Assembly: GCF_014698505.1 (NCBI RefSeq)
Contig: NZ_JACJTD010000021.1
Span: forward strand, 62,001 to 126,000
Length of the DNA: 64,000 nt
From: Nostoc foliaceum FACHB-393
GTDB lineage: Bacteria; Cyanobacteriota; Cyanobacteriia; Cyanobacteriales; Nostocaceae
Direction: 5' to 3'
Shown: in pieces, positions 53,296 to 62,433 of the stretch
Position numbering within the stretch: the stretch's first letter is position 1
How the letters are laid out: each line of letters opens with the position of its first letter
Notes under the pieces: generated by a model
Told to the model about the DNA's origin: nothing
Database searches by the model: none
The model's input: the letters and a program-made list of their open reading frames with translations, nothing else
Position numbers and translations under genes: made by a program

Positions 53296-54572
53296 AAGTT
53301 AAATTGCTATCGGCGTTAAATGACAATAATGTTGATGTGGCTCAAACAAGTAGCCAACGTCAACTAGCAATGACGATTTTTGCCATCGCTGGTGAGTCTG
53401 ACCCAAATCTGCCCCTTAATCTCTGCTTGATTCTGGATAGAAGTGGTTCCATGCATGGACAACCAATTAAAACGGTGATCCAGGCAGTGGAAGGATTAAT
53501 TGATCGGTTAAAAGTAGGCGATCGCATCTCAGTTGTGGCTTTTTCCGGTACTGCGGAAGTCATTATCCCCAACCAAGTCATCCTAGACCCCGAAAGCATC
53601 AAATCTCAAATAAAAAGCAAACTGACTGCTAGCGGTGGCACTGCGATCGCTGATGGTTTGGAACTGGGAATTACAGAACTGATGAAGGGGACAAGAGGTG
53701 CTGTTTCTCAGGCGTTTCTGCTGACGGATGGGCATGGTGAAAGCGCTTTGCGAATTTGGAAGTGGGATATTGGGCGAGATGACAACAAGCGCTGTCTGAA
53801 ACTGGCGCAAAAGGCTGCCAAGCTGAACCTAACTATCAACACTTTCGGATTTGGTAATAGCTGGAATCAGGATTTGCTGGAAAAAATTGCCGATGTCGGT
53901 GGTGGGACTTTAGCCCATATTGAACGCCCTGAACAAGCTGTGGAGCAATTTAGCCGACTGTTTGGCCGGATTCAGTCGATTGGGCTAACTAATGCCTACT
54001 TGCTGTTATCTCTAGTGCCCAATGTGCGATTAGCAGAACTTAAACCCATTGCCCAAGTTGCCCCAGACACAATCGAGTTACCAGTCGAATCCGAAGCTGA
54101 TGGTAGCTTTGCTGTGCGTTTGGGAGATTTGATGCAGGATGTAGAAAGGGTAGTTTTGGCGAACATTTATCTGGGACAATTGCCAGAGGGGAAACAAGCG
54201 ATCGCTAATCTGCAAATTCGTTATGATGACCCGTTGGTTAACGAAGAAGGTTTACTTTCGCCCTTGATGCCGGTGTATGCAGATGTAGTGCGGGCGTATC
54301 AACCAGATTCTAATCCCCAGGTACAGCAGTCTATTTTGGCATTAGCAAAGTATCGCCAAACCCAGTTAGCCGAGGCGAAATTGCAACAAGGCGATCGCAC
54401 TGGTGCAGCCACGATGTTACAAACAGCAGCTAAAACCGCTTTACAAATAGGAGATAAAGGTGCAGCCACAGTGTTGCAAACTTCCGCCACTCGCCTGCAA
54501 GCTGGGGAAGAACTTTCGGAAGCAGACCTCAAGAAAACTAGGATTGTATCAAAAACGACTTTACAAGAATAA
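53292..54572 (+). CDS. VWA-domain protein, second of a tandem pair
   Basis: A paralog of the preceding gene with the same architecture (426 residues). MIDAS is DRSGSMHG (Asp49, Ser51, Ser53) and the C-terminal helices are nearly identical. It differs by an insertion after LLTDGHGES (ALRIWKWDIGRDDN). The ATG overlaps the upstream stop (ATGA). The pair arose by tandem duplication and is surely co-expressed. Confidence 0.85.
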   Translation: MKVKLLSALNDNNVDVAQTSSQRQLAMTIFAIAGESDPNLPLNLCLILDRSGSMHGQPIKTVIQAVEGLIDRLKVGDRISVVAFSGTAEVIIPNQVILDPESIKSQIKSKLTASGGTAIADGLELGITELMKGTRGAVSQAFLLTDGHGESALRIWKWDIGRDDNKRCLKLAQKAAKLNLTINTFGFGNSWNQDLLEKIADVGGGTLAHIERPEQAVEQFSRLFGRIQSIGLTNAYLLLSLVPNVRLAELKPIAQVAPDTIELPVESEADGSFAVRLGDLMQDVERVVLANIYLGQLPEGKQAIANLQIRYDDPLVNEEGLLSPLMPVYADVVRAYQPDSNPQVQQSILALAKYRQTQLAEAKLQQGDRTGAATMLQTAAKTALQIGDKGAATVLQTSATRLQAGEELSEADLKKTRIVSKTTLQE

Positions 54573-54611
54573 GCTTCTAAATAACTCTTAACTCTTAACT
54601 TTTATGAAAAC

Positions 54612-54711
54612 TACGACTTACACAAAAAACCTCTCAAACTCTTATTCCTCGGTGTTCTCTGCCTCTGCCTCCTCTGTGGTTCTATTTTTCGTTGCTTATG
54701 CGTAAGTCCTG
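54612..54711. mobile_element. MITE-like element with GGACTTACGCA-type ends
   Basis: Left end TACGACTTACACA, right end (on the other strand) CAGGACTTACGCA: 11 of 13 positions match. The 100-bp interior carries TCTCAAACTCTTATTCC and CTCTGCCTCTGCC-type sequence and no gene. It is probably moved by a transposase in trans. The remainder of the spacer to 54990 has only the terminator. Confidence 0.65.
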
Positions 54712-54933
54712 AAAAGGATAAGCTTTTCTTTCCCAGCATTAGCTTTTATTTTAGCCCTAATCTTTTCTACTGATATTTTAAGTATTTTTTAAAGCTTTGA
54801 TTAACACCCAACTTGCAAAAGAAGTCCTTCAATGGGTTCCGCGTTACAAATGGCGGCAATGAAGCAAGGCTTCAGCAATACAATAAACCGCCATGCTGAA
54901 GCTTTCAGGAGTGTCAATTTTTAACGATAAAAG

Positions 54934-54964
54934 ACCCCACCTCAATATACTCATAGGGTGGGGT
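54934..54964 (-). terminator. Terminator of the baeRF-like gene
   Basis: ACCCCACC (54934-54941) pairs with GGTGGGGT (54957-54964). On the minus strand the stem is followed by CTTTTATC. It lies just after the stop at 54991. Confidence 0.8.
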
Positions 54965-54990
54965 AGCGATCGCGTGCAAAACCAAAATTG

Positions 54991-56163
54991 TTAATATCGG
55001 TAAATCGCCGCAACGGCTGTACTATATGGAATCTGTTCAAATGGAACGGCGTAAACCGTGCCACCATTTAATAAAGTATGAGCAGCAACAAAATCCAACA
55101 AATCCTCATCACCAGCTTCTTTTTCTGGGTGCAAATAAACCGTTTCTGAGGTTGGATCGAATAAACCCCACTGTTGCTGACCAACTGCAACTAGTAATGA
55201 ATCCACTCGTTGGTAATAAGCCGCTGAGACAATTTCTTTGAGATCGTTAGATGCCTTACCAGTATCACCACCAAACAATTCGTGAAATTGCTCTAAAACC
55301 TCTTGCTGCGACTTCTGAAAATCAGCCTCGACAATCGGCCAAGCTTCGTCATGTAACTCTTGGGCGCTGAGAATTTCTGGATTACCCGTGATAGCTTCAT
55401 CCATTAAATGCTGGTAAGTATTCGCCTGTCTATATAAAGGCAAGAGATACTCTACCCCAGCCAGCACCAAAGGCGCTTTTTGCTCTCGCAGTTTCTCGTG
55501 TAATGTGCGATCAACAATTTGAAAGAATTGTAAAATGTCTTCTTGGTGTTTATCCCTGTCAGGGCTTCCCTGTCCGTGAAACGTGCCTGGTTGCGAAAAA
55601 GGATTGGCAGTTCCTCCTTTTGATGTTGCAAGTCGGAACTGACCTTCTTTAGCAGTCTCGTCTTTTTGCAAAGCTTCATCTAGACTTTTAGGAAGATTTT
55701 CTACTTCCACCTCATTGACGGTGTAGCGTGTTCCTTCAAAAAACCTGACATCTTTTTGGCTCAAAGCCAGCATATAGAAACGACCATTGCCATTTAAAAT
55801 TGGCAGCAGTGGCTTGACATGAAATCGGTCTGTAACCACGACCAACTCTTGAAACTCAATTGGCAGGGTGTAATAACGAAAAATATTTTCAGAAATAAAA
55901 ATCGCTAGCCCTTGCTCTCCCATTTGCTCCCAAAACTCTTGGGTATCAATTTCATGGGATTTTTCCAACAATGCGATCGCTTCTTTCTGTTCCAAACCCG
56001 CATCGATTAAACGAGTCTCCGCTTCCTTGACCAAATTTTTAAAGCGAATCGGGTCTTGTCGCACTTCTGGCCCAGCTGGGTGCGTTGGCATATAAATTGA
56101 AACACAATTTCCTTTTGGCTGTTCTATTAATATCTTTATTTCCTCTCTAGAGATTAATTGCAT
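54991..56163 (-). CDS. baeRF-like (bacterial eRF1-related) protein
   Basis: The 390-residue protein begins NCVSIYMPTHPAGPEVRQDPIRFKNLVKEAE and has HVKPLLPILNGNGRFYMLALSQKDVRFFEG, features I associate with the bacterial archaeo-eukaryotic release factor (baeRF) families. It ends with a domain holding LLVAVGQQQWGLFDP and NGGTVYAVPFEQIP. Members are proposed to act on ribosomes or translation stress; none of the classical GGQ motif is seen here. It is monocistronic with its own terminator. Confidence 0.7.
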   Translation of the reverse strand: MQLISREEIKILIEQPKGNCVSIYMPTHPAGPEVRQDPIRFKNLVKEAETRLIDAGLEQKEAIALLEKSHEIDTQEFWEQMGEQGLAIFISENIFRYYTLPIEFQELVVVTDRFHVKPLLPILNGNGRFYMLALSQKDVRFFEGTRYTVNEVEVENLPKSLDEALQKDETAKEGQFRLATSKGGTANPFSQPGTFHGQGSPDRDKHQEDILQFFQIVDRTLHEKLREQKAPLVLAGVEYLLPLYRQANTYQHLMDEAITGNPEILSAQELHDEAWPIVEADFQKSQQEVLEQFHELFGGDTGKASNDLKEIVSAAYYQRVDSLLVAVGQQQWGLFDPTSETVYLHPEKEAGDEDLLDFVAAHTLLNGGTVYAVPFEQIPYSTAVAAIYRY

Positions 56164-56392
56164 CTTATATCCCTCCTATCAACGTGACCAGATAAATTAG
56201 ACCAGACCATCGAGATTCAATGATCTGATAGGGCGTTAGTTTCAGATAGTGGCGGTTGAAGTTCAACCGTTTGCTTCTGAATCTATTTCATCTCAAGGAG
56301 GGTTTAGTTACATCTTTCTTTTGACAGGCAATATTAATCAGAGGAATTACTAATTAAAACCTCAAATTTAAAAGCCAAAATCGTCACGTTCG

Positions 56393-57049
56393 TCAAATGT
56401 TTGGTGTGTTAGAGTTAGCGCGTCCTGAATTTATCCCTATTCTACTATTTGGTTGGCTAAGACCTAAAGTTACTCGTTTCATAATCCAGTACAAACCTGC
56501 AAGTACCACAAAGGTGATAGCAATAATCACCAGGGGCTGTTTCCCAAGAATTTCTTCTACCCCTTTGGTAAGTAAAGCATCAGGTTGAGTAATCAAATCC
56601 CAACTGTTGAAACGCAAAAATCGTCCCCAATAAATACCAATAGCGCAAAGAAAATGTGTAATCAACTCAACCCGCCAAATCCATTCGCTCTTGCCTATGC
56701 GATGTAAGTAGTAACCCCAATTAATTAACGATATTACATAAGCTTCAAATCCACCGAGAATTACTAACAAATACACAGGAATGAGTATCAAAGTAATCAT
56801 CCACACCGATTGAATCGTGCGGATATCATCTATTAGGTGAATTACATCAGTCAACAAATATGGTGCATTTGGTAAGAAAGCATAGAAAACTAAGAATCCT
56901 AGCCACCAAAGCCAAGAGCCACCACGCCTAAAGCGAAATAGCCACACACTCAAAGCTAAAGGTATAAAAGCCAGAAATAAATTCCAAGTCATCCAACTCA
57001 TATTAATTCGCAAGACCTGCACAACTCTGGCTATCAATTCTTCTTTCAT
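56393..57049 (-). CDS. DUF1361-like multi-pass membrane protein
   Basis: The 218-residue protein has five or six membrane helices and the DUF1361 hallmarks WNLFLAFIPLALS, then FLPNAPYLLTDVIHL and a late HFLCAIGIYWGRFLRFNSWD. Function unknown. Stop at 56393; ATG ending at 57049. Confidence 0.85.
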   Translation of the reverse strand: MKEELIARVVQVLRINMSWMTWNLFLAFIPLALSVWLFRFRRGGSWLWWLGFLVFYAFLPNAPYLLTDVIHLIDDIRTIQSVWMITLILIPVYLLVILGGFEAYVISLINWGYYLHRIGKSEWIWRVELITHFLCAIGIYWGRFLRFNSWDLITQPDALLTKGVEEILGKQPLVIIAITFVVLAGLYWIMKRVTLGLSQPNSRIGINSGRANSNTPNI

Positions 57050-57514
57050 AGGTGCTAACTCAGAAGACGTTTGATTGATCTAGATTCACTCTGTAGTGTT
57101 AGTGTTAACCTCAGTGATTGACTGATAAAATTTTTGTACCCCCAAAGAAATTTTTTACTCCCAGACTAGACAAGGCTTTTGTGTGGCTTCAAAAGAAATG
57201 CACACTGATATATGTCTGATATTTAGAGTTTTTATGTCTTTCATACTGGGGGATGAAATTTATCAATCAATCAGCTGAAATCACTAGTATAGCCAGAAAA
57301 TCATCAGGGTAAAATCTACCATAGAAAGAAAGTCTGAGCGGCAAAAATGCCGCTAAAAAACTTCCTGTGGACTTTTTTATTGGAATGTTTCCCCTGTCCT
57401 GGCTATTATATAGATTTAATTCTGCCCTGCTAGAGTTCCAGAAGCACCCTATAACTTTTGCCAAGATGCCTAAAATAATCGTGCAATCCCTTGAGAAGTA
57501 ACGATATTAAATAA
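57050..57514. other. Spacer without a recognised gene
   Basis: About 465 bases, AT-rich. One perfect hairpin AGCGGCA…TGCCGCT near 57336-57354 lacks a T-run on the right side for a terminator of the flanking minus-strand gene. A 65-codon minus-strand frame (57267-57464) has no protein-like features. Confidence 0.45.
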
Positions 57515-58726
57515 CTAACGTACTAGCACTCGACTACGGGGGCCGATCGCTTGTTTGGGTGAAGCAGGTATTGTGCAGCTATTGGCAGAATCCTGTGAAC
57601 AAGCAGCCTGAGGAAGGGTTGCAGGGTTGACAACTACTTGATTGATCTCCAGGGAATTACCGTTACTCAACTCCATATTAGGTGTAGTAGAAAGTGATGG
57701 ATTAGACCCAGATGTGTACGTTGTAGGTGTCGAGGAACCGATCGCACTACCACCATCAACTATTGGTGCAACAGTCAGTGTGTTACCACCATCAACTATT
57801 GGCGCAACAGTGAATGTGTTACCGCCATCAACTATTGGCGCAACAGTGAATGTGTTACCACCATCAACTATTGGCGTAACAGTCAATGTGCTACCGCCAT
57901 CAACTATCGTTGTGAGAGTGGGTGTGCTACCACCACCAACTATTGGTGCAGGAGTGGGTGTGCTACCGCTATCAACTATTGGTGTGGGAGTGGGTGTGCT
58001 ACCGCCATCAACGACTGGCGTGGGAGTGATGAGAGTTGCAGTTGCAGGTACTTTAATTGTTATCCTCGCCAAGGGAGAGTTAGTCATTTCCAAAGATGTT
58101 ACCTTTGGCGAACCTGGAAGATCGGATTTGAAATCAAAGACTGTGGGAGTTGCACCACCATTGCGATCGCTATATCGCACTCCATATCCACTTACTTCAA
58201 ACGTGCCCTGATACTGGTTTCCAGTGTTTGGATCGGTGACAATACCAGTGTATAAGGCTTTTGTGAGATTAAATTCATCTTGAACTACTCCCTGAAATGT
58301 AGTTCCTGCCAATCTTCCCTGGTATTTATAAGGTGTCAACTCACCGTCAGAGAGAATCGGCGAAGTTAGAACCCCGTTGAAGGAGACAATCGGAATCCCT
58401 TTAAAGTCAACGTAGTAATGTAGGCTTCCATCATTACGTGTTCTTACTTGTACATAGTCTGACTTGTATACAGGAACGTAATTAGGATTGTTCTTAGTTC
58501 CTAAGTTCCGGGAGTAAGTCCCCGTGTCATCTGTATCAACACGAGTAGTACTTTGATTGAAATTGGGATTAATACTGGGAAGTTGGATAGTGCCTGATAA
58601 TGTGCCAGTACTTTGAATTGTGATTTGAGCGAAAGCACTTGTTCCAGCTAAAGCAATGATGATTGCGGCTAAACTACTGCTGCCAACAACTGCACAACCC
58701 AACTTAGTTGATGAATGTAATTTCAT
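57515..58726 (-). CDS. Secreted protein with 12-residue tandem repeats
   Basis: The 403-residue protein has a signal peptide (core AAIIIALAGTSAFA, cut near residue 33). A beta-rich domain (about 35-225; YYVDFKGIPIVSFNGVL, GVVQDEFNLTKALYTGIVTDPNTGN) is followed by about seven and a half copies of a 12-residue unit like VDGGNTFTVAPI (238-327). A C-terminal region has two cysteines (AACSQDSANSC) and ends RSRVLVR. I do not recognise the family. The repeat is likely an extended stalk or spacer on a surface or extracellular protein. Confidence 0.75.
   Translation of the reverse strand: MKLHSSTKLGCAVVGSSSLAAIIIALAGTSAFAQITIQSTGTLSGTIQLPSINPNFNQSTTRVDTDDTGTYSRNLGTKNNPNYVPVYKSDYVQVRTRNDGSLHYYVDFKGIPIVSFNGVLTSPILSDGELTPYKYQGRLAGTTFQGVVQDEFNLTKALYTGIVTDPNTGNQYQGTFEVSGYGVRYSDRNGGATPTVFDFKSDLPGSPKVTSLEMTNSPLARITIKVPATATLITPTPVVDGGSTPTPTPIVDSGSTPTPAPIVGGGSTPTLTTIVDGGSTLTVTPIVDGGNTFTVAPIVDGGNTFTVAPIVDGGNTLTVAPIVDGGSAIGSSTPTTYTSGSNPSLSTTPNMELSNGNSLEINQVVVNPATLPQAACSQDSANSCTIPASPKQAIGPRSRVLVR
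57746..58015 (-). repeat. 36-bp coding tandem repeat
   Basis: About 7.5 units of 36 bp encoding VDGG(S/N)T(P/F/L)T(P/V)(A/T)P(I). The three units nearest the C-terminus (about 57770-57870) are nearly identical at DNA level and the outer ones diverge, which points to recent expansion. Confidence 0.85.
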
Positions 58727-58864
58727 GAAAAATTTGCTCCTTTAATCACCTATGAAAAAAATATGCTTGGCTTTTCCTTCCTGCCATTGGGTAATGCAAG
58801 CATTTCATACTGAATAACACAGTATGGAAAAAGCGTCTTTAATTACATTTACATCAGTACAAAA

Positions 58865-60781
58865 CTAAAACCGGAAAGTAGCTCTTAATGCCCCAACAAT
58901 TAATGCATCGTTAGCAGCATTGTGATCGGGATTGAAAATAACGAATAAGCCCGGTGTCAAGGCAATATTGTCGCTCAACTGGGCGCGGTAAAAAATTTCT
59001 ACGTGAATTGATGTGTCACTACGTCCGCCTGCTGTCCCCTCATCAGAAAAGTTGGGAAAGTTGAAGCCTTCGGGTAAAGTGCTAGAAGTAATTTTGGGCG
59101 GTTGTCCTACGAGAACGCCCCCTAAATTCCCAGGACGCAGCAAATTGGGAAAAGCCGCGAACACCATCCAGTTGGTGGTTTCCACACTTCCAGAAAGGTT
59201 AAATGGTTTAGAGGAAGTAAAGCCACCCCAACCGCCCAACTGCAAGTTAGGGTTAATTCGCCAAGCAACGGTAGCGCCAATGGCTTGGGTATCGAAAGCT
59301 GTAGGATCTGCAAAAGGCGAAATCAGTTGAGAATCGCCGACACCACTTCCCAGCAAACCATCTGGGGAGTGGGAATAAAGATAATGTACGCCGATATCGA
59401 CGTTATTGGTGGGTGCTAAACTTAACTGTGCGCCAGCAGTAAATCTACCGCCAAATAGTCCGCCTTGGTTGATATTGCCAGGAAAGCTGGGGATTTCTGC
59501 ACTATAAACGCCTTGTAAACTGATGCGATCGCTAATCTGCCAGTCAAAGCCTATACCGCCTGTGCCGTTGCCAATACTTAAAATTGGGTTACGCTGGCCA
59601 AATAGAGAAATCGCGCCGTCGCTAGAACCTTCTAAAGGACTAATTCCGCGAAAGGTGTTGATGGGGTTGACTCCCGCCGTACCTACGACAATTCCCAAGT
59701 TATCCGAGGCCAGAAATCGATAAGATAAGTCACTAATAACTAGATTGTTGTCTGTATTTGACTCGAAACCCAACCGCCCCATATTGGTAGATAGCAACGA
59801 TGCAGTAGAACCCAAATTACCCGCAGATAGACCTGTTAACAGCAAATCTCGCCCTGTAAATGAAGTTGCTAAGGTTAGTTGGGCGCTACTTGTGAAAGTT
59901 AGATTGGTTTTTCCCTGGCGTTCAGGTACTCCATCTCTAGGAAACAAATCTACATCGGGGCTATTGGTTCCCTGAACGCTAAAAATGGCTTGACCAAATA
60001 ATCTGGTAGTTGTGGAAAACCGATTACCTTGTAATTCACTAGTCCGGTTTTCCACAGCCTCGACACGCTGCTGTAATTGCTGCAACTCTGCTTTGAATTC
60101 ACCCTGCAACCTTTGCAGTAGGATTAAATCTTCATTATTAACACTATTAATTTTATTATTAGCGTAGGCGTAGTCCGCCGCAGGCATCGCTTCGTTAATC
60201 TTCTCTAAACAAGCGTCTAAACCAGCCGCAAATTCATAACGGCTGATACTACTATTCCCCAGATAAGTCCCATCAGGGTATCCAGCAATGCAGCCATAGC
60301 GTTCTATCAAAGACTGCAAAGCACCAAAAGCCCAGTCGGAGGGTTGCACATCTTTAAGTTGCGATACTGAGGTGACTTGAGACATTGGGTTGTCTGAGTC
60401 TGGAGACTGAGGAGATAAAGAGAATTCTTCTGTATTTTCCTGGTTCTGGGCAACTTCTGTTACAGGTTGAGTATCTTTTAATTCAGGTAAGTTAGGAGAA
60501 TTTATAAATTGAATTTTTTCTCTGCTTTTTTTAAGTATATTTTCGTACTTATTGTTTATAGCTGATGATGTGATTATATCTGGCTGCACAAATTCAGGCG
60601 GTGTAATTTCAGCAGCTGATACAACTTGAGATAAATTTTCCTGTGTTGACTCCTGCACCGGATTATCTGGCAGAATTACGGGCTGTTCTGGTAAATTAAG
60701 CGCAGAGATTGGCGCTGTTGCTAGCACACCCGCCATCAGTAGACTAATATCACTCATGGTATTCCATTTGACTTGCACCAA
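58865..60781 (-). CDS. SLH-domain OprB-type outer-membrane porin
   Basis: The 638-residue protein has a signal-like hydrophobic start (LLMAGVLATAPISA). An acidic linker is followed by one SLH domain (about 145-200: VSQLKDVQPSDWAFGALQSLIERYGCIAGYPDGTY), a coiled coil (about 215-245) and a large beta-barrel (250-638) of the OprB/carbohydrate-selective porin type ending in Phe. SLH binds the peptidoglycan-linked polymer; the barrel makes the pore. Cyanobacterial members are implicated in iron and other ion uptake. Residues about 198-207 (MPAADYAYAN) are encoded by a small dispersed repeat. Confidence 0.9.
   Translation of the reverse strand: MVQVKWNTMSDISLLMAGVLATAPISALNLPEQPVILPDNPVQESTQENLSQVVSAAEITPPEFVQPDIITSSAINNKYENILKKSREKIQFINSPNLPELKDTQPVTEVAQNQENTEEFSLSPQSPDSDNPMSQVTSVSQLKDVQPSDWAFGALQSLIERYGCIAGYPDGTYLGNSSISRYEFAAGLDACLEKINEAMPAADYAYANNKINSVNNEDLILLQRLQGEFKAELQQLQQRVEAVENRTSELQGNRFSTTTRLFGQAIFSVQGTNSPDVDLFPRDGVPERQGKTNLTFTSSAQLTLATSFTGRDLLLTGLSAGNLGSTASLLSTNMGRLGFESNTDNNLVISDLSYRFLASDNLGIVVGTAGVNPINTFRGISPLEGSSDGAISLFGQRNPILSIGNGTGGIGFDWQISDRISLQGVYSAEIPSFPGNINQGGLFGGRFTAGAQLSLAPTNNVDIGVHYLYSHSPDGLLGSGVGDSQLISPFADPTAFDTQAIGATVAWRINPNLQLGGWGGFTSSKPFNLSGSVETTNWMVFAAFPNLLRPGNLGGVLVGQPPKITSSTLPEGFNFPNFSDEGTAGGRSDTSIHVEIFYRAQLSDNIALTPGLFVIFNPDHNAANDALIVGALRATFRF
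60162..60190 (-). repeat. 29-bp small dispersed repeat inside the porin gene
   Basis: On the minus strand GCGATGCCTGCGGCGG then ACTACGCCTACGC. It is in frame between the SLH domain and the coiled coil. Confidence 0.75.
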
Positions 60782-61300
60782 TATTTCTTTTGACAGACAA
60801 AGTTGGTGTATATCAGGAAATTTTTTGAAAAAAAAGTGATAAAAGTTACTATGGCTATGATCCTAATGGCACTAAAAAAAGCTACAAGCTATACAAAATA
60901 AGCACTACAACTTTTAAAGCTATTGAACAGTGGAGAGATGGGGCGATTATCCTTCATGCAGTGCTTAGGCAAAGTTCCGCTGTTCCTTGCAGAGAGATTG
61001 GAATGGAATGTATGGGTTGTCCAAAAATTTTTGTAAGTAGAAAAAGCTGATACCAACAGGACTTATGCAGAAGATATCTCCCCTAATTTAAAAAATTGGA
61101 TCTTAAAGATCCCCTCCTTGTTTAAATTAGGGGGGATCGAGGTTTCAGCTTTTCAATACGTAAGTCCTAAACAATTTTGTATAAAGATGCAGAGAATGTT
61201 CTGCCTGAAATGCTTGCTAGATAAAGGGACTATTCTATGCAGCCTCACATAGAATTGGTATCACTTTTCAACCTATTAGTTAGCATTTCAGGCGATATCT
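60782..61300. other. Spacer with a MITE-like element
   Basis: Except for the element at 61057-61170 and the porin promoter expected near 60790-60900, nothing is recognised. Confidence 0.5.
61057..61170. mobile_element. MITE-like element, 114 bp
   Basis: The left end CAGGACTTATGCA and the right end, on the other strand, TTAGGACTTACGTA form terminal inverted repeats of the same type as 54612-54711. Inside, CCCCTAATTTAAA and TTTAAATTAGGGG make a second inverted pair. No coding sequence. Confidence 0.75.
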
Positions 61301-61594
61301 CTAGCTAACTGACCTGAAAGCAATCGCTCTATTAGCAATGGTGCTTGCTTCCTGATTCACTATGGCTGAAATCCCTGTTTTTACGGTTTTTACGTTCGTT
61401 TGCAAAAGTTTGTGGTTTACTGAAATTGGCTTTTTAACTGATGATGTGCTTTTTATAGTCAAATTTAAAATATTGCTGTTTTTTTCTGAATTCAGGTTAG
61501 GCATCTCTTGCCAGCAGTGGCGGCAGAACCAGTAGGTTTGTTGTAAGCGAATGTGACGAAGCATTTGGTTGGAACAGCAGGGACAATTTGTCAT
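61301..61594 (-). CDS. Small zinc-ribbon protein
   Basis: Start at the ATG ending at 61594 (97 residues). The first 33 residues, MTNCPCCSNQMLRH…YWFCRHCWQEMP, have two CxxC pairs that should hold one zinc. The remainder is Lys/Ser/Asn-rich and probably flexible. An 11-codon longer frame is less likely. Function unknown; similar short proteins are seen in other cyanobacteria to my recollection. Confidence 0.65.
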   Translation of the reverse strand: MTNCPCCSNQMLRHIRLQQTYWFCRHCWQEMPNLNSEKNSNILNLTIKSTSSVKKPISVNHKLLQTNVKTVKTGISAIVNQEASTIANRAIAFRSVS

Positions 61595-61899
61595 AAAATT
61601 GATATTTTTTAAAAAAGTTAAACACAAGTAGATAGTTGGCTCTTGGCTTCACTACCAACAACTTGAATTTATAAACAGAAAATAAAAAACTAATAAAGAA
61701 ATGAAAGTAGTTAACAAATTTTAAAAAATATCAGCAAGCACTTGATTAGCGATTACGGTCTTCCTGAGACAATCTATAAAATTAAGAATTTATTAAATAA
61801 TTTCAGATATTTGGACTGCGAATAAATTTGTCAGCGCCCTTACCTCTATGCTTAAAAGCAGGGGCTGTCTCGGCTCGGATATCTTGGTAAACTTATTGT
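61595..61899. other. AT-rich spacer
   Basis: About 305 bases with no gene, repeat or clear hairpin. It lies upstream of the zinc-ribbon gene and downstream of the response regulator. Confidence 0.5.
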
Positions 61900-62319
61900 T
61901 TAATCCATTAATGAGGTAAAATCCCAACCCAGCAGTTGAGCAACTTGAGCAGGGAGGGTAACTGGATTAAAGGGTTTGGGGATTACACCTGCGACTTGAT
62001 ACTGTCGCAAAATTTGCGAATCCAGCCATCGCGCTTTAGCACTGAGCAGCACTACAGGAATAGCTTGAGTTTCTGGATTATTTCTTAGTTTATTCATAAA
62101 CTCAAAACTCGCGATGTCACGGATTGAGATATCTAATACAATCGCATCAGGACTGTGGCGTACTGCATTCTGCAATCCTTCTAATGGAGAATCTGCTGTC
62201 ACCACATCCCAACCAGCTAAATCTTGGAGGCAAAATTTTACTATCTCACGTACATTCAGTTCATCATCAATGAGCAATATCATTTTGCCGCTTATATTTA
62301 CCTCCTGTAGCATGTTCAT
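61900..62319 (-). CDS. Single-domain response regulator
   Basis: A CheY-like receiver of 139 residues: acidic pair in LLIDDELNVRE, phospho-acceptor Asp in AIVLDISI, and Lys in IPKPFNP. No output domain. The start is uncertain: AGGAGG lies inside the frame and an ATG at codon 13 (MILLIDD) matches the usual receiver start, though it is about 16 bases away. It is close to the second receiver and the histidine kinase on the same strand and is probably part of the same phosphorelay. Confidence 0.85.
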   Translation of the reverse strand: MNMLQEVNISGKMILLIDDELNVREIVKFCLQDLAGWDVVTADSPLEGLQNAVRHSPDAIVLDISIRDIASFEFMNKLRNNPETQAIPVVLLSAKARWLDSQILRQYQVAGVIPKPFNPVTLPAQVAQLLGWDFTSLMD

Positions 62320-62433
62320 TTCATTTCATATACCTTTCCGGTTATATAAAAGATTTTTATTTATAACTAAGAAAGATAAATTACAAAAATAAAAAACTAA
62401 TAAAGATATAGATTATGTTACAAATCTTAAAAA

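Noticed and set aside
57330..57362. GCGGCA…TGCCGC hairpin as a terminator
   Set aside because: The T-run precedes rather than follows the stem on the minus strand, and it has no gene end next to it on the plus strand.
57267..57464. 65-codon minus-strand ORF
   Set aside because: No motif, no ribosome-binding site, odd composition.
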